Origin: CAYNHT01 sp964397485 | Lineage (GTDB): Bacteria > Bacillota_I > Bacilli_A > RF39 > UBA660 | Assembly: GCA_964397485.1 (NCBI GenBank) | Contig: CAYNHT010000002.1 | Coordinates: 124,001-188,000, forward strand | Length of the DNA stretch: 64,000 nt | Direction: 5' to 3' | Shown here: piece by piece, positions 16,604-25,959 of the stretch | Layout: each line of letters begins with the position of its first letter | Position numbering within the stretch: the first letter of the stretch is position 1 | The notes under the pieces: model-generated | Told to the model about the DNA's origin: nothing | The model's input: the letters and a program-made list of their open reading frames with translations, nothing else | The model's database searches: none | Translations under genes and position numbers: made by a program

Positions 16604-17308
16604 ATGAATATATATTTACTACAATTAGTGGGTAAATGGATAAGTTTATTAGTTGTTTCAATTGCATCTTTATTTGGAACTATTCGAATTAATGATGAAG
16701 GAATAAAGATAGAAAATGCAAACAATAATAAGAATTTAAATGTTATAAATACTTTGGTTGAATATGAAACCAAAAAAAAATATACAAACCGATTACCATA
16801 CAATACTACGAAGATTACTGTTAAAGGTGAAAATGGAGTCGTGTATTTAAATGAAAATGGTAAGGTAATGCAAACAATAAAAGAGGTAATTACAGAAGTG
16901 ATTGAAATAGGTACAGGTCCTCAAGGTAAATATTCAGGAAGGCTAACAGGTTATGGACCAGATTGCCGAGGATGTAATTCTGAGGGGTATGTTGCTTGTT
17001 TTACTAAAGAAAGACAAAAACATAGTTTAATAAATGATGGTATCTATTATGATGATGAAGAATATGGGAAAGTAAGGATTCTAGCTGCTGAAACAAAAAA
17101 ATTCCCATGTGGAACAGTAATAGAAGTGAGAAATGGAAATTCTGAACCATTTATTGGAGTTGTATTAGACACAGGATATGCTATGCGTAGTGCATGGAAA
17201 AATGAAGAAATTTTAATAGACTTAGCTTTTTCAACAGAGAAAGATCCGGAAATTAGAAAGATAACGAGTCGTAGTGTTGCATATAATGTAAAAAGATGGG
17301 GATGGTAA
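16604..17308 (+). CDS. 3D-domain cell-wall protein (YabE/RpfB-like)
   Basis: A 234-residue protein with an N-terminal hydrophobic segment (residues 3-25), likely a signal or membrane anchor, and a C-terminal 3D domain beginning GRLTGYGPDC and containing VLDTGYAM and IDLAF, named for its three aspartates. In this family 3D domains are lytic transglycosylase-like and act on peptidoglycan. A short G5-like segment (residues 70-110) precedes it. Start ATG 16604 is chosen over GTG 16595 because GAGGTGA lies at 16592-16598. It occupies the yabE position between tatD and rsmA, but is much shorter than YabE. Confidence 0.8.
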   Translation: MNIYLLQLVGKWISLLVVSIASLFGTIRINDEGIKIENANNNKNLNVINTLVEYETKKKYTNRLPYNTTKITVKGENGVVYLNENGKVMQTIKEVITEVIEIGTGPQGKYSGRLTGYGPDCRGCNSEGYVACFTKERQKHSLINDGIYYDDEEYGKVRILAAETKKFPCGTVIEVRNGNSEPFIGVVLDTGYAMRSAWKNEEILIDLAFSTEKDPEIRKITSRSVAYNVKRWGW

Positions 17309-17333
17309 AGAGTGATATATATCATTCTTTTTT
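17307..17333 (+). terminator. intrinsic terminator after the 3D-domain gene
   Basis: AAAGAGTGATAT pairs with ATATCATTCTTT (one G-T pair), followed by further T residues. The hairpin starts at the stop codon. Confidence 0.7.
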
Positions 17334-17344
17334 CATTCCTCTTA

Positions 17345-17373
17345 TTGATATATATATATAAATCTAGTATAAT
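17345..17373 (+). promoter_or_regulatory. sigma-A-type promoter of rsmA
   Basis: TTGATA (17345-17350), 17-base spacer, TATAAT (17368-17373); nearly consensus. Confidence 0.8.
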
Positions 17374-17394
17374 TATTGCATTGGATGTGATTAT

Positions 17395-18222
17395 ATGGAG
17401 TATTCTCCTAAAAAAATAAAAAAATTATTGGATATTCATAATTTTAATTTCAAAAAAAATTATGGCCAAAATTTTATAATTGATGAAAACATAATAAATA
17501 ATATAATTAATAAAGCTTCAATCGATAATGATACACTAGTTGTAGAAATTGGTCCAGGAGCAGGTTCTTTAACCTCGAAATTAGCTGTTGTTGCTAAAAA
17601 TGTACTGTGTTATGAGATAGATAAAACATTATCTAATATTCTGTCTGATGTTTTATCTGACTTTTCAAATGTCGATATTATATATCAAGATTTTTTAGAA
17701 TCTAAAATAAAAGAAGATATTTCAAAGTATGAATATAAAAAACTGTACGTAGTTGCTAACTTACCATATTATATAACTACACCTATCATAGTTAAACTAA
17801 TAGAAGACAATATAGATGTTGATAAAATAATTGTGATGGTTCAAAAAGAAGTTGGTAATCGATTTAAAGCTGAACCAGGTTCTAAAGATTATAGTTCTTT
17901 ATCTGTGTTTTTAAACTACTATTTTGAAGTAAAAAAAATAATTGATGTTAGCAGGAATGTTTTTATACCAAGGCCTAATGTTGATAGTATTGTAGTACAA
18001 TTTTCAAAAAGAGAAAAACTCGAGACCTTGAAAAATAGTGAATTGTTTTTTAAGTTAGTTAGAGATAGTTTTAAACAAAAAAGGAAAACTCTTAAGAATA
18101 ATTTAAATGGGTATAATTTAGAAAAAATAGATGAAGTGTTAAGAAGACACAAAATGGATTTAACTATTAGAGCAGAGCATATTCCTATTGAAGTTTTTAT
18201 CGATATAGCAAACAATATATAA
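17395..18222 (+). CDS. rsmA: 16S rRNA dimethyladenosine transferase (KsgA)
   Basis: Dimethylates A1518 and A1519 of 16S rRNA, a late 30S assembly check. The 275 residues start KKLLDIHNFNFKKNYGQNF (the family KKxLGQNF motif), then SAM motif I EIGPGAGSLT and the catalytic NLPYYITTPI. A C-terminal KsgA-type helical domain follows. Ribosome-binding site before ATG 17395 is weak (GGATGTGA). Promoter at 17345-17373. Confidence 0.95.
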   Translation: MEYSPKKIKKLLDIHNFNFKKNYGQNFIIDENIINNIINKASIDNDTLVVEIGPGAGSLTSKLAVVAKNVLCYEIDKTLSNILSDVLSDFSNVDIIYQDFLESKIKEDISKYEYKKLYVVANLPYYITTPIIVKLIEDNIDVDKIIVMVQKEVGNRFKAEPGSKDYSSLSVFLNYYFEVKKIIDVSRNVFIPRPNVDSIVVQFSKREKLETLKNSELFFKLVRDSFKQKRKTLKNNLNGYNLEKIDEVLRRHKMDLTIRAEHIPIEVFIDIANNI

Positions 18223-18295
18223 AAAATGTACAATATATGAGATTATTAGACATTTTAAGACATATAAATGTTTTAAAATGTTTTTTGGTGATATT

Positions 18296-19612
18296 ATGAT
18301 AGATGTATTAAATAAACTTCTTTGGGCTGTGGCCACAAGTTTGATTTTATTTTCGAGTATATATTTTACATTTAGTTTAAAATTTATACAATTTAATTTA
18401 AAGGCAATGATTTCTAACTTAATGAAAAAAGAAAAGCACAAAGACAGCATTAGTCCATTTAAAACATTGATGTTAGCATTAGCGGGACGTATTGGTGTTG
18501 GTAGTATAGCAGGTGTGGCACTTGCTATATATTTAGGAGGACTAGGCAGTATTTTTTGGATGTGGATTATAGGTATTTTATCGGCTGTTAATACATTTGC
18601 CGAAACTGCTTTAGGTATTGTATATAAGAAAAAAGATTCCGGCAATATATATAAAGGTGGTCCTAGTTATTACATTAAAGAAGGACTTAAAAAACCTACA
18701 TTAGGTAATTTGTACGCAATATTTATTATCTTAAGTTATATAGGCGGATTTATAAGTATTCAATCTAATACAATAACAAAATCACTTGGTAAAATAATTG
18801 AAATTGATCCCATTATAATCGGTATAATAATTAGTTTGTTAACTGCTGCAATAATATTTGGTGGAATTAAAAAAATTGCAAATTTTACAAGCAAATTAGT
18901 GCCGCTTATGACACTTTTTTATTTATCAGTTGCTTTGTATGTAATTGTAACAAATGTAGGAATAATACCAAATATATTTTATAAAATTATCGTAGATGCA
19001 TTTAATTTCGAATCATTTACAGCTGGATTTTTACCTATTTTTATAATAGGAATTCAAAGGGGAATTTTTTCAAATGAGGCGGGGCTAGGTACAGGAAGTA
19101 TAGCGTCATCAACCACAGATGAAAACAACCCAACCGGGCAAGGGTATGTACAAATGCTGGGAATCTATATAACAACTTTATTAATTTGTACAGCAACGGC
19201 TATTATTATCTTAACTTCTAACTATAGTGAATTAATATTGGAAGATGTCAATGGTATAGAAATTACTCAACATGCATTTAATTACCATATTGGCCAATTT
19301 GGAAGTATAGCTCTTTTTACATCAATACTATTTTTCTCTTTTTCTACAATATTGACAGGATACTACTATGGTGAATCTAGTTTAAAATATTTTTTTAACA
19401 AAATAAATAATAGATATCTAATAATTTTGAAAATTGTGACATTAATATCGTTGTTTATAGGTAGTATAATCTCATCATCTTTTTTATGGAAATTAGTAGA
19501 TATGTTAGTTGCTATTTTAGCAATTATAAACATATATGCTCTATTGAATTTACGAAAAGAAGTAAAAAGTGAATTAGATTGCTATAACAATAAAAAATGT
19601 GATAAAATGTAG
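18296..19612 (+). CDS. AGCS-family sodium:alanine/glycine symporter
   Basis: Membrane protein of 438 residues with about ten hydrophobic spans. Family signatures: GRIGVGSIAGVALAIYLGG, NTFAETALG near the N-terminal third and FSNEAGLGTGSIASS in the middle. The AGCS family couples Na+ to uptake of alanine, glycine or D-alanine; the exact substrate cannot be read. The frame extends to 18278 but GGTGAT at 18287-18292 sets ATG 18296. It has no equivalent at this position in Bacillus. Confidence 0.9.
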   Translation: MIDVLNKLLWAVATSLILFSSIYFTFSLKFIQFNLKAMISNLMKKEKHKDSISPFKTLMLALAGRIGVGSIAGVALAIYLGGLGSIFWMWIIGILSAVNTFAETALGIVYKKKDSGNIYKGGPSYYIKEGLKKPTLGNLYAIFIILSYIGGFISIQSNTITKSLGKIIEIDPIIIGIIISLLTAAIIFGGIKKIANFTSKLVPLMTLFYLSVALYVIVTNVGIIPNIFYKIIVDAFNFESFTAGFLPIFIIGIQRGIFSNEAGLGTGSIASSTTDENNPTGQGYVQMLGIYITTLLICTATAIIILTSNYSELILEDVNGIEITQHAFNYHIGQFGSIALFTSILFFSFSTILTGYYYGESSLKYFFNKINNRYLIILKIVTLISLFIGSIISSSFLWKLVDMLVAILAIINIYALLNLRKEVKSELDCYNNKKCDKM

Positions 19613-19632
19613 ATAGTAAGGATAGTGGTTTG

Positions 19633-20283
19633 ATGTTGAATAAGAAGTGGGATATTGTTTTGAGTGAAGAATATGATAAAGAATATTTTAAAAAACTTGG
19701 TATATTTATAAAATGTTCATACAAAGAAAGTATTGTATATCCAGAATATAAAGATATTTTTAATGCTCTAAAATATACTGATTATGACGAAGTAAAAGTG
19801 GTGATTTTAGGACAGGACCCATATCATGGCAAAGGTGAAGCTCATGGTTTATCTTTTTCGGTAATGGAGGGTGTCAAAAGACCTCCTTCTTTGCTTAATA
19901 TTTTTAAAGAATTAAAAAGTGATTTAGGAATAGAAAGACAAAATAATAATTTAACTGATTGGGCTAAACAAGGCGTATTATTATTAAACGCTATTATGAC
20001 TGTTGAAAAAGACAAACCACTATCCCACAAAGGAAAAGGTTGGGAAAATTTCACAGACAATATAATAATGAAATTAAATGAGAGAAATACTCCTATTGTC
20101 TTTGTATTATGGGGAAATTATGCTAGAGGCAAAAAAGAGATGATCACAAATAAAAATCATTTTATAATAGAAAGTGTCCATCCTTCACCATTGTCGGCTA
20201 GTAGAGGTTTTTTTGGAAGCAGACCATTCTCAAAAATAAATGATTTTTTAAGTAAAAATAATATTACTAAAATTAATTGGTAA
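19633..20283 (+). CDS. ung: uracil-DNA glycosylase, family 1
   Basis: Removes uracil from DNA. The 216 residues carry the water-activating motif GQDPYHG with Asp62, the FNALKY segment, LLNAIMTVE and the HPSPLSA loop near the C-terminus. Length fits family 1. It starts 20 bases after the AGCS gene. Confidence 0.95.
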   Translation: MLNKKWDIVLSEEYDKEYFKKLGIFIKCSYKESIVYPEYKDIFNALKYTDYDEVKVVILGQDPYHGKGEAHGLSFSVMEGVKRPPSLLNIFKELKSDLGIERQNNNLTDWAKQGVLLLNAIMTVEKDKPLSHKGKGWENFTDNIIMKLNERNTPIVFVLWGNYARGKKEMITNKNHFIIESVHPSPLSASRGFFGSRPFSKINDFLSKNNITKINW

Positions 20284-20348
20284 TATTTTAAAAAAACTTG
20301 CTATCCCCTTTTTTTTGTATTAAAATTGTATTGAGAGGCGTTGGTAAT

Positions 20349-21674
20349 ATGGATAAAGCATATGAATTTTTAATGAATAAGGCGGGAATAAGATATGGAG
20401 ATTCAATAGTAGTTGGAGTATCTGGTGGACCGGATTCTATGGCACTTTTGCACCTTATGGCTCAAATAAAAAAAGCATTGGATATACAGTTGATTTGCGC
20501 CCATGTCAATCATAATGTTCGTATTGAAAGTGCTGATGAAAAGGTTTTTGTGGAAAAATTTTGTATGAAGAATAATATTTTATTTGAAAGCATGAAGATA
20601 GAAGATTATGGTGATGATAATTTTCATAACGAGGCGAGAAGTAAAAGATATAATTATTTTTCAGGTATCGTAAAAAAGTATAATGCAAAGTATCTATTAA
20701 CTGCTCATCATGGTGATGATTTGATTGAAACAATTTTAATGAGAATTGTTAGGGGCTCAACTTTACGTGGCTATAGCGGTTTTTCAAAAGTGATAAATAT
20801 GGGAGAATACATTATTATGAGACCTTTAATAAATGTTACAAAAGAAGAAATTATAATGTATAATAAAAAAAATAAAATCAGTTATGTTCAAGATAAGTCA
20901 AACCAAAAAGATGTTTATACGAGAAACCGTTTTCGTAAATACATAGTACCTGAATTTAAAAAGGAAGATGCTAATGTTCATAATAAGTTTTATAAATTTA
21001 GTAAAATTTTATTAGAATATAATGAATATATTGACAAGCAAGTCTCTAAAATAGTAAGAAAGGTATACCCGCAAGACGTATTAAATATTGAGAAGTTTCT
21101 AGAAGAAGAACGTGTTATTCAAATGAAAATTATTTATTATATATTAGAACATACTTATCAAGATGATTTGATGCTTATAACTGATAGTCATGCAGACTTG
21201 TTATATAACTTAATAAAATCAAAAAGAGCAAATGTATCAATTCATTTGCCAAACAACATAAAGGCTGTAAAATCTTACAATAATCTAATATTAATAAAAG
21301 AAACAATTAGTAACAAAGAATATGAAATAGAAATAATTGACTACATAAATTTACCAAATGGAAAAAATATTGAGGTAGTGGAAAAAACTAATCAATCAGA
21401 CAATAATATTTGTCGATTAGATGCCTCAGAAGTTAAACTACCATTACATGTAAGAACACGAAAAAATGGAGACAAAATGTCTGTAAAAGGAATGTTAGGT
21501 AGAAAAAAAATAAATGATATATTTATAGATAATAAAATTTCAGTAGAGGAAAGAGATTTGTGGCCTGTTGTTGTTGATTCCAATAATAATATAGTATGGT
21601 TACCGGGCTTAAAAAAATCTAAATTTGATAAAACAAAGGCAGAAAAATATGATATAATACTTAAGTATTATTAA
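20349..21674 (+). CDS. tilS: tRNA(Ile)-lysidine synthase
   Basis: Converts C34 of tRNA-Ile(CAU) to lysidine so that it reads AUA. The N-type ATP pyrophosphatase loop SGGPDSMALLHL, the HVNHN and AHHGDD motifs and a C-terminal TilS domain (VRTRKNGDKM) are visible. The frame opens at 20298, but GAGAGGCG before ATG 20349 and the usual start (MDKAYEFLMNKAGI) give 441 residues. It precedes ftsH, as in Bacillus (tilS-hprT-ftsH), with hprT missing. AUA codons are abundant, so the gene should be essential. Confidence 0.93.
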   Translation: MDKAYEFLMNKAGIRYGDSIVVGVSGGPDSMALLHLMAQIKKALDIQLICAHVNHNVRIESADEKVFVEKFCMKNNILFESMKIEDYGDDNFHNEARSKRYNYFSGIVKKYNAKYLLTAHHGDDLIETILMRIVRGSTLRGYSGFSKVINMGEYIIMRPLINVTKEEIIMYNKKNKISYVQDKSNQKDVYTRNRFRKYIVPEFKKEDANVHNKFYKFSKILLEYNEYIDKQVSKIVRKVYPQDVLNIEKFLEEERVIQMKIIYYILEHTYQDDLMLITDSHADLLYNLIKSKRANVSIHLPNNIKAVKSYNNLILIKETISNKEYEIEIIDYINLPNGKNIEVVEKTNQSDNNICRLDASEVKLPLHVRTRKNGDKMSVKGMLGRKKINDIFIDNKISVEERDLWPVVVDSNNNIVWLPGLKKSKFDKTKAEKYDIILKYY

Positions 21675-21689
21675 GGAAGGAGAAAATGA

Positions 21690-23678
21690 ATGAATAAACG
21701 AGTTGTAAAAAAAGGACTTTTACCTTATATATTTTTATTTCTAGTTATAATAAGTGTAATGTACTTTTTTAATGCGATGAATAAAAAAGTAAATATTTTT
21801 ACTTATGATGAATTTATGAGCTATGTTGTTAAAGGCGAAGTAACGGAGATAGTAATTATACCGCGAAGTAGAGCCAGTGTATATGAGATAAAAGGGTTAT
21901 TAAAAGGATATGGTGAAAATGAGAGTTTTTTCTTAAGAGCACCATTATCTAATGAAGTAATAACTAAAATCTTCGAAGCAGAAGAAAATTATGGATTTAA
22001 AGTTGATACTATAACTGATCCAGAATCAAGTACGTTTTTATTGTTTTTAATAAATGTACTACCGATGGTTTTATTAATAGGTGTAGCATTTTTCTTTATA
22101 ACAAGACAAATGGGAACAGCTAATAAATCAATGGATTTTGGGAAGAGTAGAGCTAGACTTAATGAAGAAAATAAAAAGGTGACTTTTAAACAAGTTGCGG
22201 GACTTACAGAGGAAAAAGAGGAAGTTCAAGAACTTATTGATTTCCTTAAAAATCCTAAGAAGTTTCAACGTTTAGGAGCAAGAATTCCGAAAGGTGTTTT
22301 ATTAGTAGGTCCTCCGGGTACGGGAAAAACTTTATTAGCTCGTGCTGTAGCTGGTGAGGCAAACGTCCCATTTTATTATATAAGTGGATCTGATTTTGTT
22401 GAATTATTTGTTGGAGTTGGTGCTAGTAGAGTTAGAGATATGTTTAAACAAGCTAAACATAATGCGCCATGTTTAATATTTATTGATGAAATAGATGCTG
22501 TTGGTCGTCAAAGAGGTGCAGGACTTGGCGGAGGACATGATGAAAGAGAGCAAACATTAAATCAATTACTGACAGAGATGGATGGATTTGGTGCAAATGA
22601 AGGAATAATAATAATTGCAGCAACAAACCGCCCAGATGTATTAGATCCTGCATTGCTACGTCCAGGTCGATTTGATAGACAGGTGACAGTAAATTTACCT
22701 GATGCTAAAGGAAGAGAAGAGATTTTACAAGTTCACGCTATTGGTAAAATTTTTGCTAAAAGTGTTAAGTTATCAAATATAGCTAAAAGAACAGTAGGAT
22801 TTAGCGGAGCTGATCTTGAAAATTTATTAAATGAGGCGGCTTTATTATCTGTTAGAAGAAACAAAGAAGCAATCACTATGGCAGAAATAGATGAAGCCCA
22901 TGATAGAGTATTGATGGGACCTGCTAAAAAATCAAAAAAATACACAGAACAAGAAAAAAGTTTGGTGGCTCACCACGAAGCAGGTCATGTTGTTTTAGGT
23001 ATTAAATTAAACGATGCAAATGATGTTCAAAAAGTAACAATCATTCCAAGAAGTTATGCTGGTGGTTATGCAATGATGCTTCCAAAAGAAGAAAGATATA
23101 CCGCTACTAAAAAAGAATTATTAGAACGTATAGCTGGATTGTTAGGGGGACGTGTTGCTGAAGAGTTGATTTTCAATGAAGTGACTACCGGAGCTCATAA
23201 TGACTTCGAACAGGCAACAAAAATAGCTCGTGCTATGGTTACTGAATATGGTATGAGTAGACTTGGACCTGTTCAATTTGAACATCAAGAGTCTAGTGTT
23301 TTTCTTGGAAGAGATTACAACAAAAGTAGAAACTTTTCAAGTCAAGTTGCTTTTCAAATTGATGAAGAAGTTAGAACAATAATTAGTGGACAATATGAAG
23401 TGGCTAAAAGAATTTTGAATGAGAATAAAGATTTATTAAAATTAATAGCTGAAACTTTAATTGAGCACGAGACTTTGACTAAAGAGCAAATTGACTATTT
23501 AGTTGAAAATGGTTGTATGCCTGATGAAGATGGTGAAAAAGATCTAAGTGATTTTGAAGAATTATCTTTAAGAGATTTGACTGTTGCTGAATTAAAAGAA
23601 CAAGCAAAGGAAAAAGGAATAAAAGGTTATACAAAAATGACCAAAGAAGAATTAATAGGTGAATTAGAAGATAAATAA
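21690..23678 (+). CDS. ftsH: ATP-dependent zinc metalloprotease FtsH with a Rho_N/SAP-like C-terminal tail
   Basis: Membrane-bound AAA+ protease of 662 residues. Two transmembrane spans (about 11-28 and 108-129), Walker A GPPGTGKTLLA, Walker B IFIDEIDAVG, second region of homology and the zinc site H429-E-A-G-H433 are all present. The last 37 residues (from LRDLTVAELKEQ to ELIGELEDK) form a helix-extended-helix unit resembling the Rho N-terminal/SAP-like module, which is not part of standard FtsH. AAGGAAGGAG precedes ATG 21690. Its stop codon lies in a terminator. Confidence 0.95.
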   Translation: MNKRVVKKGLLPYIFLFLVIISVMYFFNAMNKKVNIFTYDEFMSYVVKGEVTEIVIIPRSRASVYEIKGLLKGYGENESFFLRAPLSNEVITKIFEAEENYGFKVDTITDPESSTFLLFLINVLPMVLLIGVAFFFITRQMGTANKSMDFGKSRARLNEENKKVTFKQVAGLTEEKEEVQELIDFLKNPKKFQRLGARIPKGVLLVGPPGTGKTLLARAVAGEANVPFYYISGSDFVELFVGVGASRVRDMFKQAKHNAPCLIFIDEIDAVGRQRGAGLGGGHDEREQTLNQLLTEMDGFGANEGIIIIAATNRPDVLDPALLRPGRFDRQVTVNLPDAKGREEILQVHAIGKIFAKSVKLSNIAKRTVGFSGADLENLLNEAALLSVRRNKEAITMAEIDEAHDRVLMGPAKKSKKYTEQEKSLVAHHEAGHVVLGIKLNDANDVQKVTIIPRSYAGGYAMMLPKEERYTATKKELLERIAGLLGGRVAEELIFNEVTTGAHNDFEQATKIARAMVTEYGMSRLGPVQFEHQESSVFLGRDYNKSRNFSSQVAFQIDEEVRTIISGQYEVAKRILNENKDLLKLIAETLIEHETLTKEQIDYLVENGCMPDEDGEKDLSDFEELSLRDLTVAELKEQAKEKGIKGYTKMTKEELIGELEDK

Positions 23679-23694
23679 AATATCTTCTTTTTTT
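23667..23694 (+). terminator. intrinsic terminator of ftsH
   Basis: GAAGATA (23667-23673) pairs with TATCTTC (23681-23687), then seven T. The 5' arm is the last ftsH codons and stop. Confidence 0.8.
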
Positions 23695-23713
23695 ATAAAA
23701 AACACGTTTTTTA

Positions 23714-23742
23714 TTGTAAATTGTCAAAAAATATATTATAAT
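23714..23742 (+). promoter_or_regulatory. sigma-A-type promoter of the lipoprotein gene
   Basis: TTGTAA (23714-23719), 17-base spacer, TATAAT (23737-23742). Confidence 0.75.
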
Positions 23743-23774
23743 CTAGGTAATGTAGAAAATAGAGGAGGAAAAAA

Positions 23775-24173
23775 ATGAAAAAAATGTTAAAAGGACTATT
23801 AATCGTTCTAGTTGCCTTATTTATAGTAACTGGGTGTGGAAAAGAAGTAAAGGATGATGATCGTAAGGATTTAGATCCAGATAGTGCAGTGTTAGGAGAA
23901 CAAACAATTGAAGGTCTTAAAATTGGTCAAATGAGTATTGTTTATGAAGATAACATTAGTAGATTAGTTACTAATGTTGAAAACACAAATGCCACAGATT
24001 TCGAATTAAGAATTATTGGAATAAAATTATATGATGATGAAGATAATTTATTACTTGAAACATCAGGCTATATCGGAAGTAAAATAAAAGCTAATGAAAC
24101 AAAACAATTAGTAGCAGAAGCAACAAAGGATTTAAGAAAAGCAACAAAAGTAGAATATACAATTGAAAAATAA
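23775..24173 (+). CDS. lipoprotein with FxLYD-like domain
   Basis: A 132-residue secreted lipoprotein: basic start MKKMLKG, hydrophobic core, lipobox IVTGC with lipidated Cys21. The mature part has an acidic linker followed by a beta-rich domain (VENTNATDFELRIIGIKLYDDEDN) that resembles FxLYD/bacterial Ig-like lipoprotein domains; this resemblance is from memory. GAGGAGG precedes ATG 23775. It has its own promoter and terminator. Function unknown; it is presumably anchored on the outer face of the membrane. Confidence 0.8.
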   Translation: MKKMLKGLLIVLVALFIVTGCGKEVKDDDRKDLDPDSAVLGEQTIEGLKIGQMSIVYEDNISRLVTNVENTNATDFELRIIGIKLYDDEDNLLLETSGYIGSKIKANETKQLVAEATKDLRKATKVEYTIEK

Positions 24174-24185
24174 TAAAAACACAAG

Positions 24186-24215
24186 AGATTTAGAAAGCTT
24201 TCTAAATCTTTTTTT
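24186..24215 (+). terminator. intrinsic terminator of the lipoprotein gene
   Basis: AGATTTAGAAAG (24186-24197) and CTTTCTAAATCT (24198-24209) form a perfect 24-base palindrome followed by T residues. Confidence 0.85.
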
Positions 24216-24296
24216 CTTTATGCCAAAATAGATAGATTTATCTATAAATTTATGATAAAATAAATAATAGAAAAGTAATTAGAAAATGGTGATGTT

Positions 24297-25082
24297 ATGG
24301 GCAAAATAGTTGCACTAGTTAATCAAAAAGGTGGAGTTGGCAAAACTACATCTAGTATAAATTTGGCAGCCTCTTTAGGTGTATTAAAACAAAAGGTATT
24401 ATTAGTTGATCTAGATCCGCAGGGAAATACAACTACTGGAATTGGTATTAATAAGGCAGATATAGATAAAAGCGTTTATGATTTGTTGATTGATAACGCA
24501 GAGTTGAACGAAGTTATTGTTAAAACAAAATTTAAAAATTTATATGTTATTCCGGCAACAATTAATTTAGCAGGAGCAGATATAGAGTTAATGGAGAAAA
24601 GTAAGTTAGAACCTGGGTTTTTAAAAGGAGGGCAATTAAAAAAACATTTGGAATTAACAAAAGAAATGTTTGATTATATAATTATAGATTGTCCTCCTTC
24701 GTTAGGTATACTAACGACAAATGCTTTAACAGCAAGTGATTCCGTTATAATACCTGTGCAATGTGAATTTTTTGCACTGGAAGGAATAATGCAACTTTTG
24801 AATACTATTATGTTAGCTCAAAAAAACCTTAATCCAACTTTAGATATTGAGGGTGTATTATTGACGATGTTAGATAGTAGAACTAATTTAGGACTAGAAG
24901 TCGTTGAGGAAATTAAAAGTTATTTTAAAGAACGTGTATATGATACAATAATCCCAAGATTGGTCCGATTATCAGAGGCTCCTAGTCATGGTAAGCCAAT
25001 TTTGGCTTACGATCCACAAAGTCGTGGGACGGAAGCTTATTTAAATTTAGCTAAGGAAGTGATTGAACGAAATGGAAAATAA
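24297..25082 (+). CDS. parA: chromosome partitioning ATPase ParA (Soj)
   Basis: Deviant Walker ATPase that acts with ParB on parS to segregate origins and, in Bacillus, modulates DnaA. The 261 residues begin with the deviant P-loop KGGVGKTT (11-18), then DLDPQGNTTTG and IIIDCPPSLG. GGTGAT at 24288-24293 precedes ATG 24297. The last 11 bases overlap parB. A 7-bp inverted repeat (24228-24245) lies upstream. Confidence 0.95.
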   Translation: MGKIVALVNQKGGVGKTTSSINLAASLGVLKQKVLLVDLDPQGNTTTGIGINKADIDKSVYDLLIDNAELNEVIVKTKFKNLYVIPATINLAGADIELMEKSKLEPGFLKGGQLKKHLELTKEMFDYIIIDCPPSLGILTTNALTASDSVIIPVQCEFFALEGIMQLLNTIMLAQKNLNPTLDIEGVLLTMLDSRTNLGLEVVEEIKSYFKERVYDTIIPRLVRLSEAPSHGKPILAYDPQSRGTEAYLNLAKEVIERNGK

Positions 25083-25953
25083 AAAAAGAGCCCTAGGGAT
25101 GGGTTTGGAGCAATTATTTAATAGTGAAAATTTAGATGTTAATAGTATTGAAAAAAAGATATATGAATCTGTTTCTAGTGAAGAAATAGTGGAAATTGAT
25201 ATTGATGAGTTAAGAACTAATCCTTATCAACCGAGAAAAGTTTTTAAAGATGAAGCATTAATGGAATTATGTGATTCAATAAAAGAACACGGTGTTTTCC
25301 AACCTATTATTGTGAAAAAAAGTATTAAGGGTTATGAAATAATAGCTGGTGAAAGACGTGTAAGGGCTAGTAAGATGGCAGGTCTTGCTAAAATACCAGC
25401 TATTATAAGAGCTTTTACTGATGAACAAATGATGGAAATAGCACTGTTAGAAAATCTTCAAAGAGAAAATTTAAGTGCAATTGAAGAAGCATTTGCCTAC
25501 AAGGCAATGTTAGATAATTTACAATTAACACAGGATCAATTATCTAAAAAAGTGGGAAAAAGTAGAAGCCACATTACAAATATGTTAGGACTTTTGCGAC
25601 TTCCTAAAGTGGTTCAAGATATGGTTATTGAAGATAAATTATCAATGGGACATGCTCGTGTTCTAAGTAAGTTAGAAGATTCTGAAAAAATAATAGAAAT
25701 TGCTAATAAAGTAATTGAAAATAGGTTGCCTGTTCGTGATATTGAAAAAATGACCGAGGGTGATCAATTTGAAAAAAAAATAAAAATAGCAAGAAGAGAT
25801 AGAGAAGAAAATAAAGATTACAAATATGTAGAAGATATGTTACGTGATAAATTAGATGCTAAGGTTAAAATAAAAGACAAAAAGATAGAGATTGGTTTTA
25901 ATAATGTTGCTGATTTAAATAGAATCTTAGAAATAATTGATGTAAAGGAGTAG
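25072..25953 (+). CDS. parB: chromosome partitioning protein ParB (Spo0J)
   Basis: CTP-dependent clamp that loads at parS and slides on DNA. The 293 residues contain the CTPase/N-terminal domain with NPYQPRKVF, GxRR-type motif AGERRVRASK, and the helix-turn-helix (LTQDQLSKKVGKSRSHITNM), then a C-terminal dimerisation part. The frame opens at TTG 25063, but ATG 25072 (MENKKRALGMGLEQLF) is the usual start and overlaps parA by 11 bases. Three candidate binding sites lie at 167-256. Confidence 0.95.
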   Translation: MENKKRALGMGLEQLFNSENLDVNSIEKKIYESVSSEEIVEIDIDELRTNPYQPRKVFKDEALMELCDSIKEHGVFQPIIVKKSIKGYEIIAGERRVRASKMAGLAKIPAIIRAFTDEQMMEIALLENLQRENLSAIEEAFAYKAMLDNLQLTQDQLSKKVGKSRSHITNMLGLLRLPKVVQDMVIEDKLSMGHARVLSKLEDSEKIIEIANKVIENRLPVRDIEKMTEGDQFEKKIKIARRDREENKDYKYVEDMLRDKLDAKVKIKDKKIEIGFNNVADLNRILEIIDVKE

Positions 25954-25959
25954 GATAAA

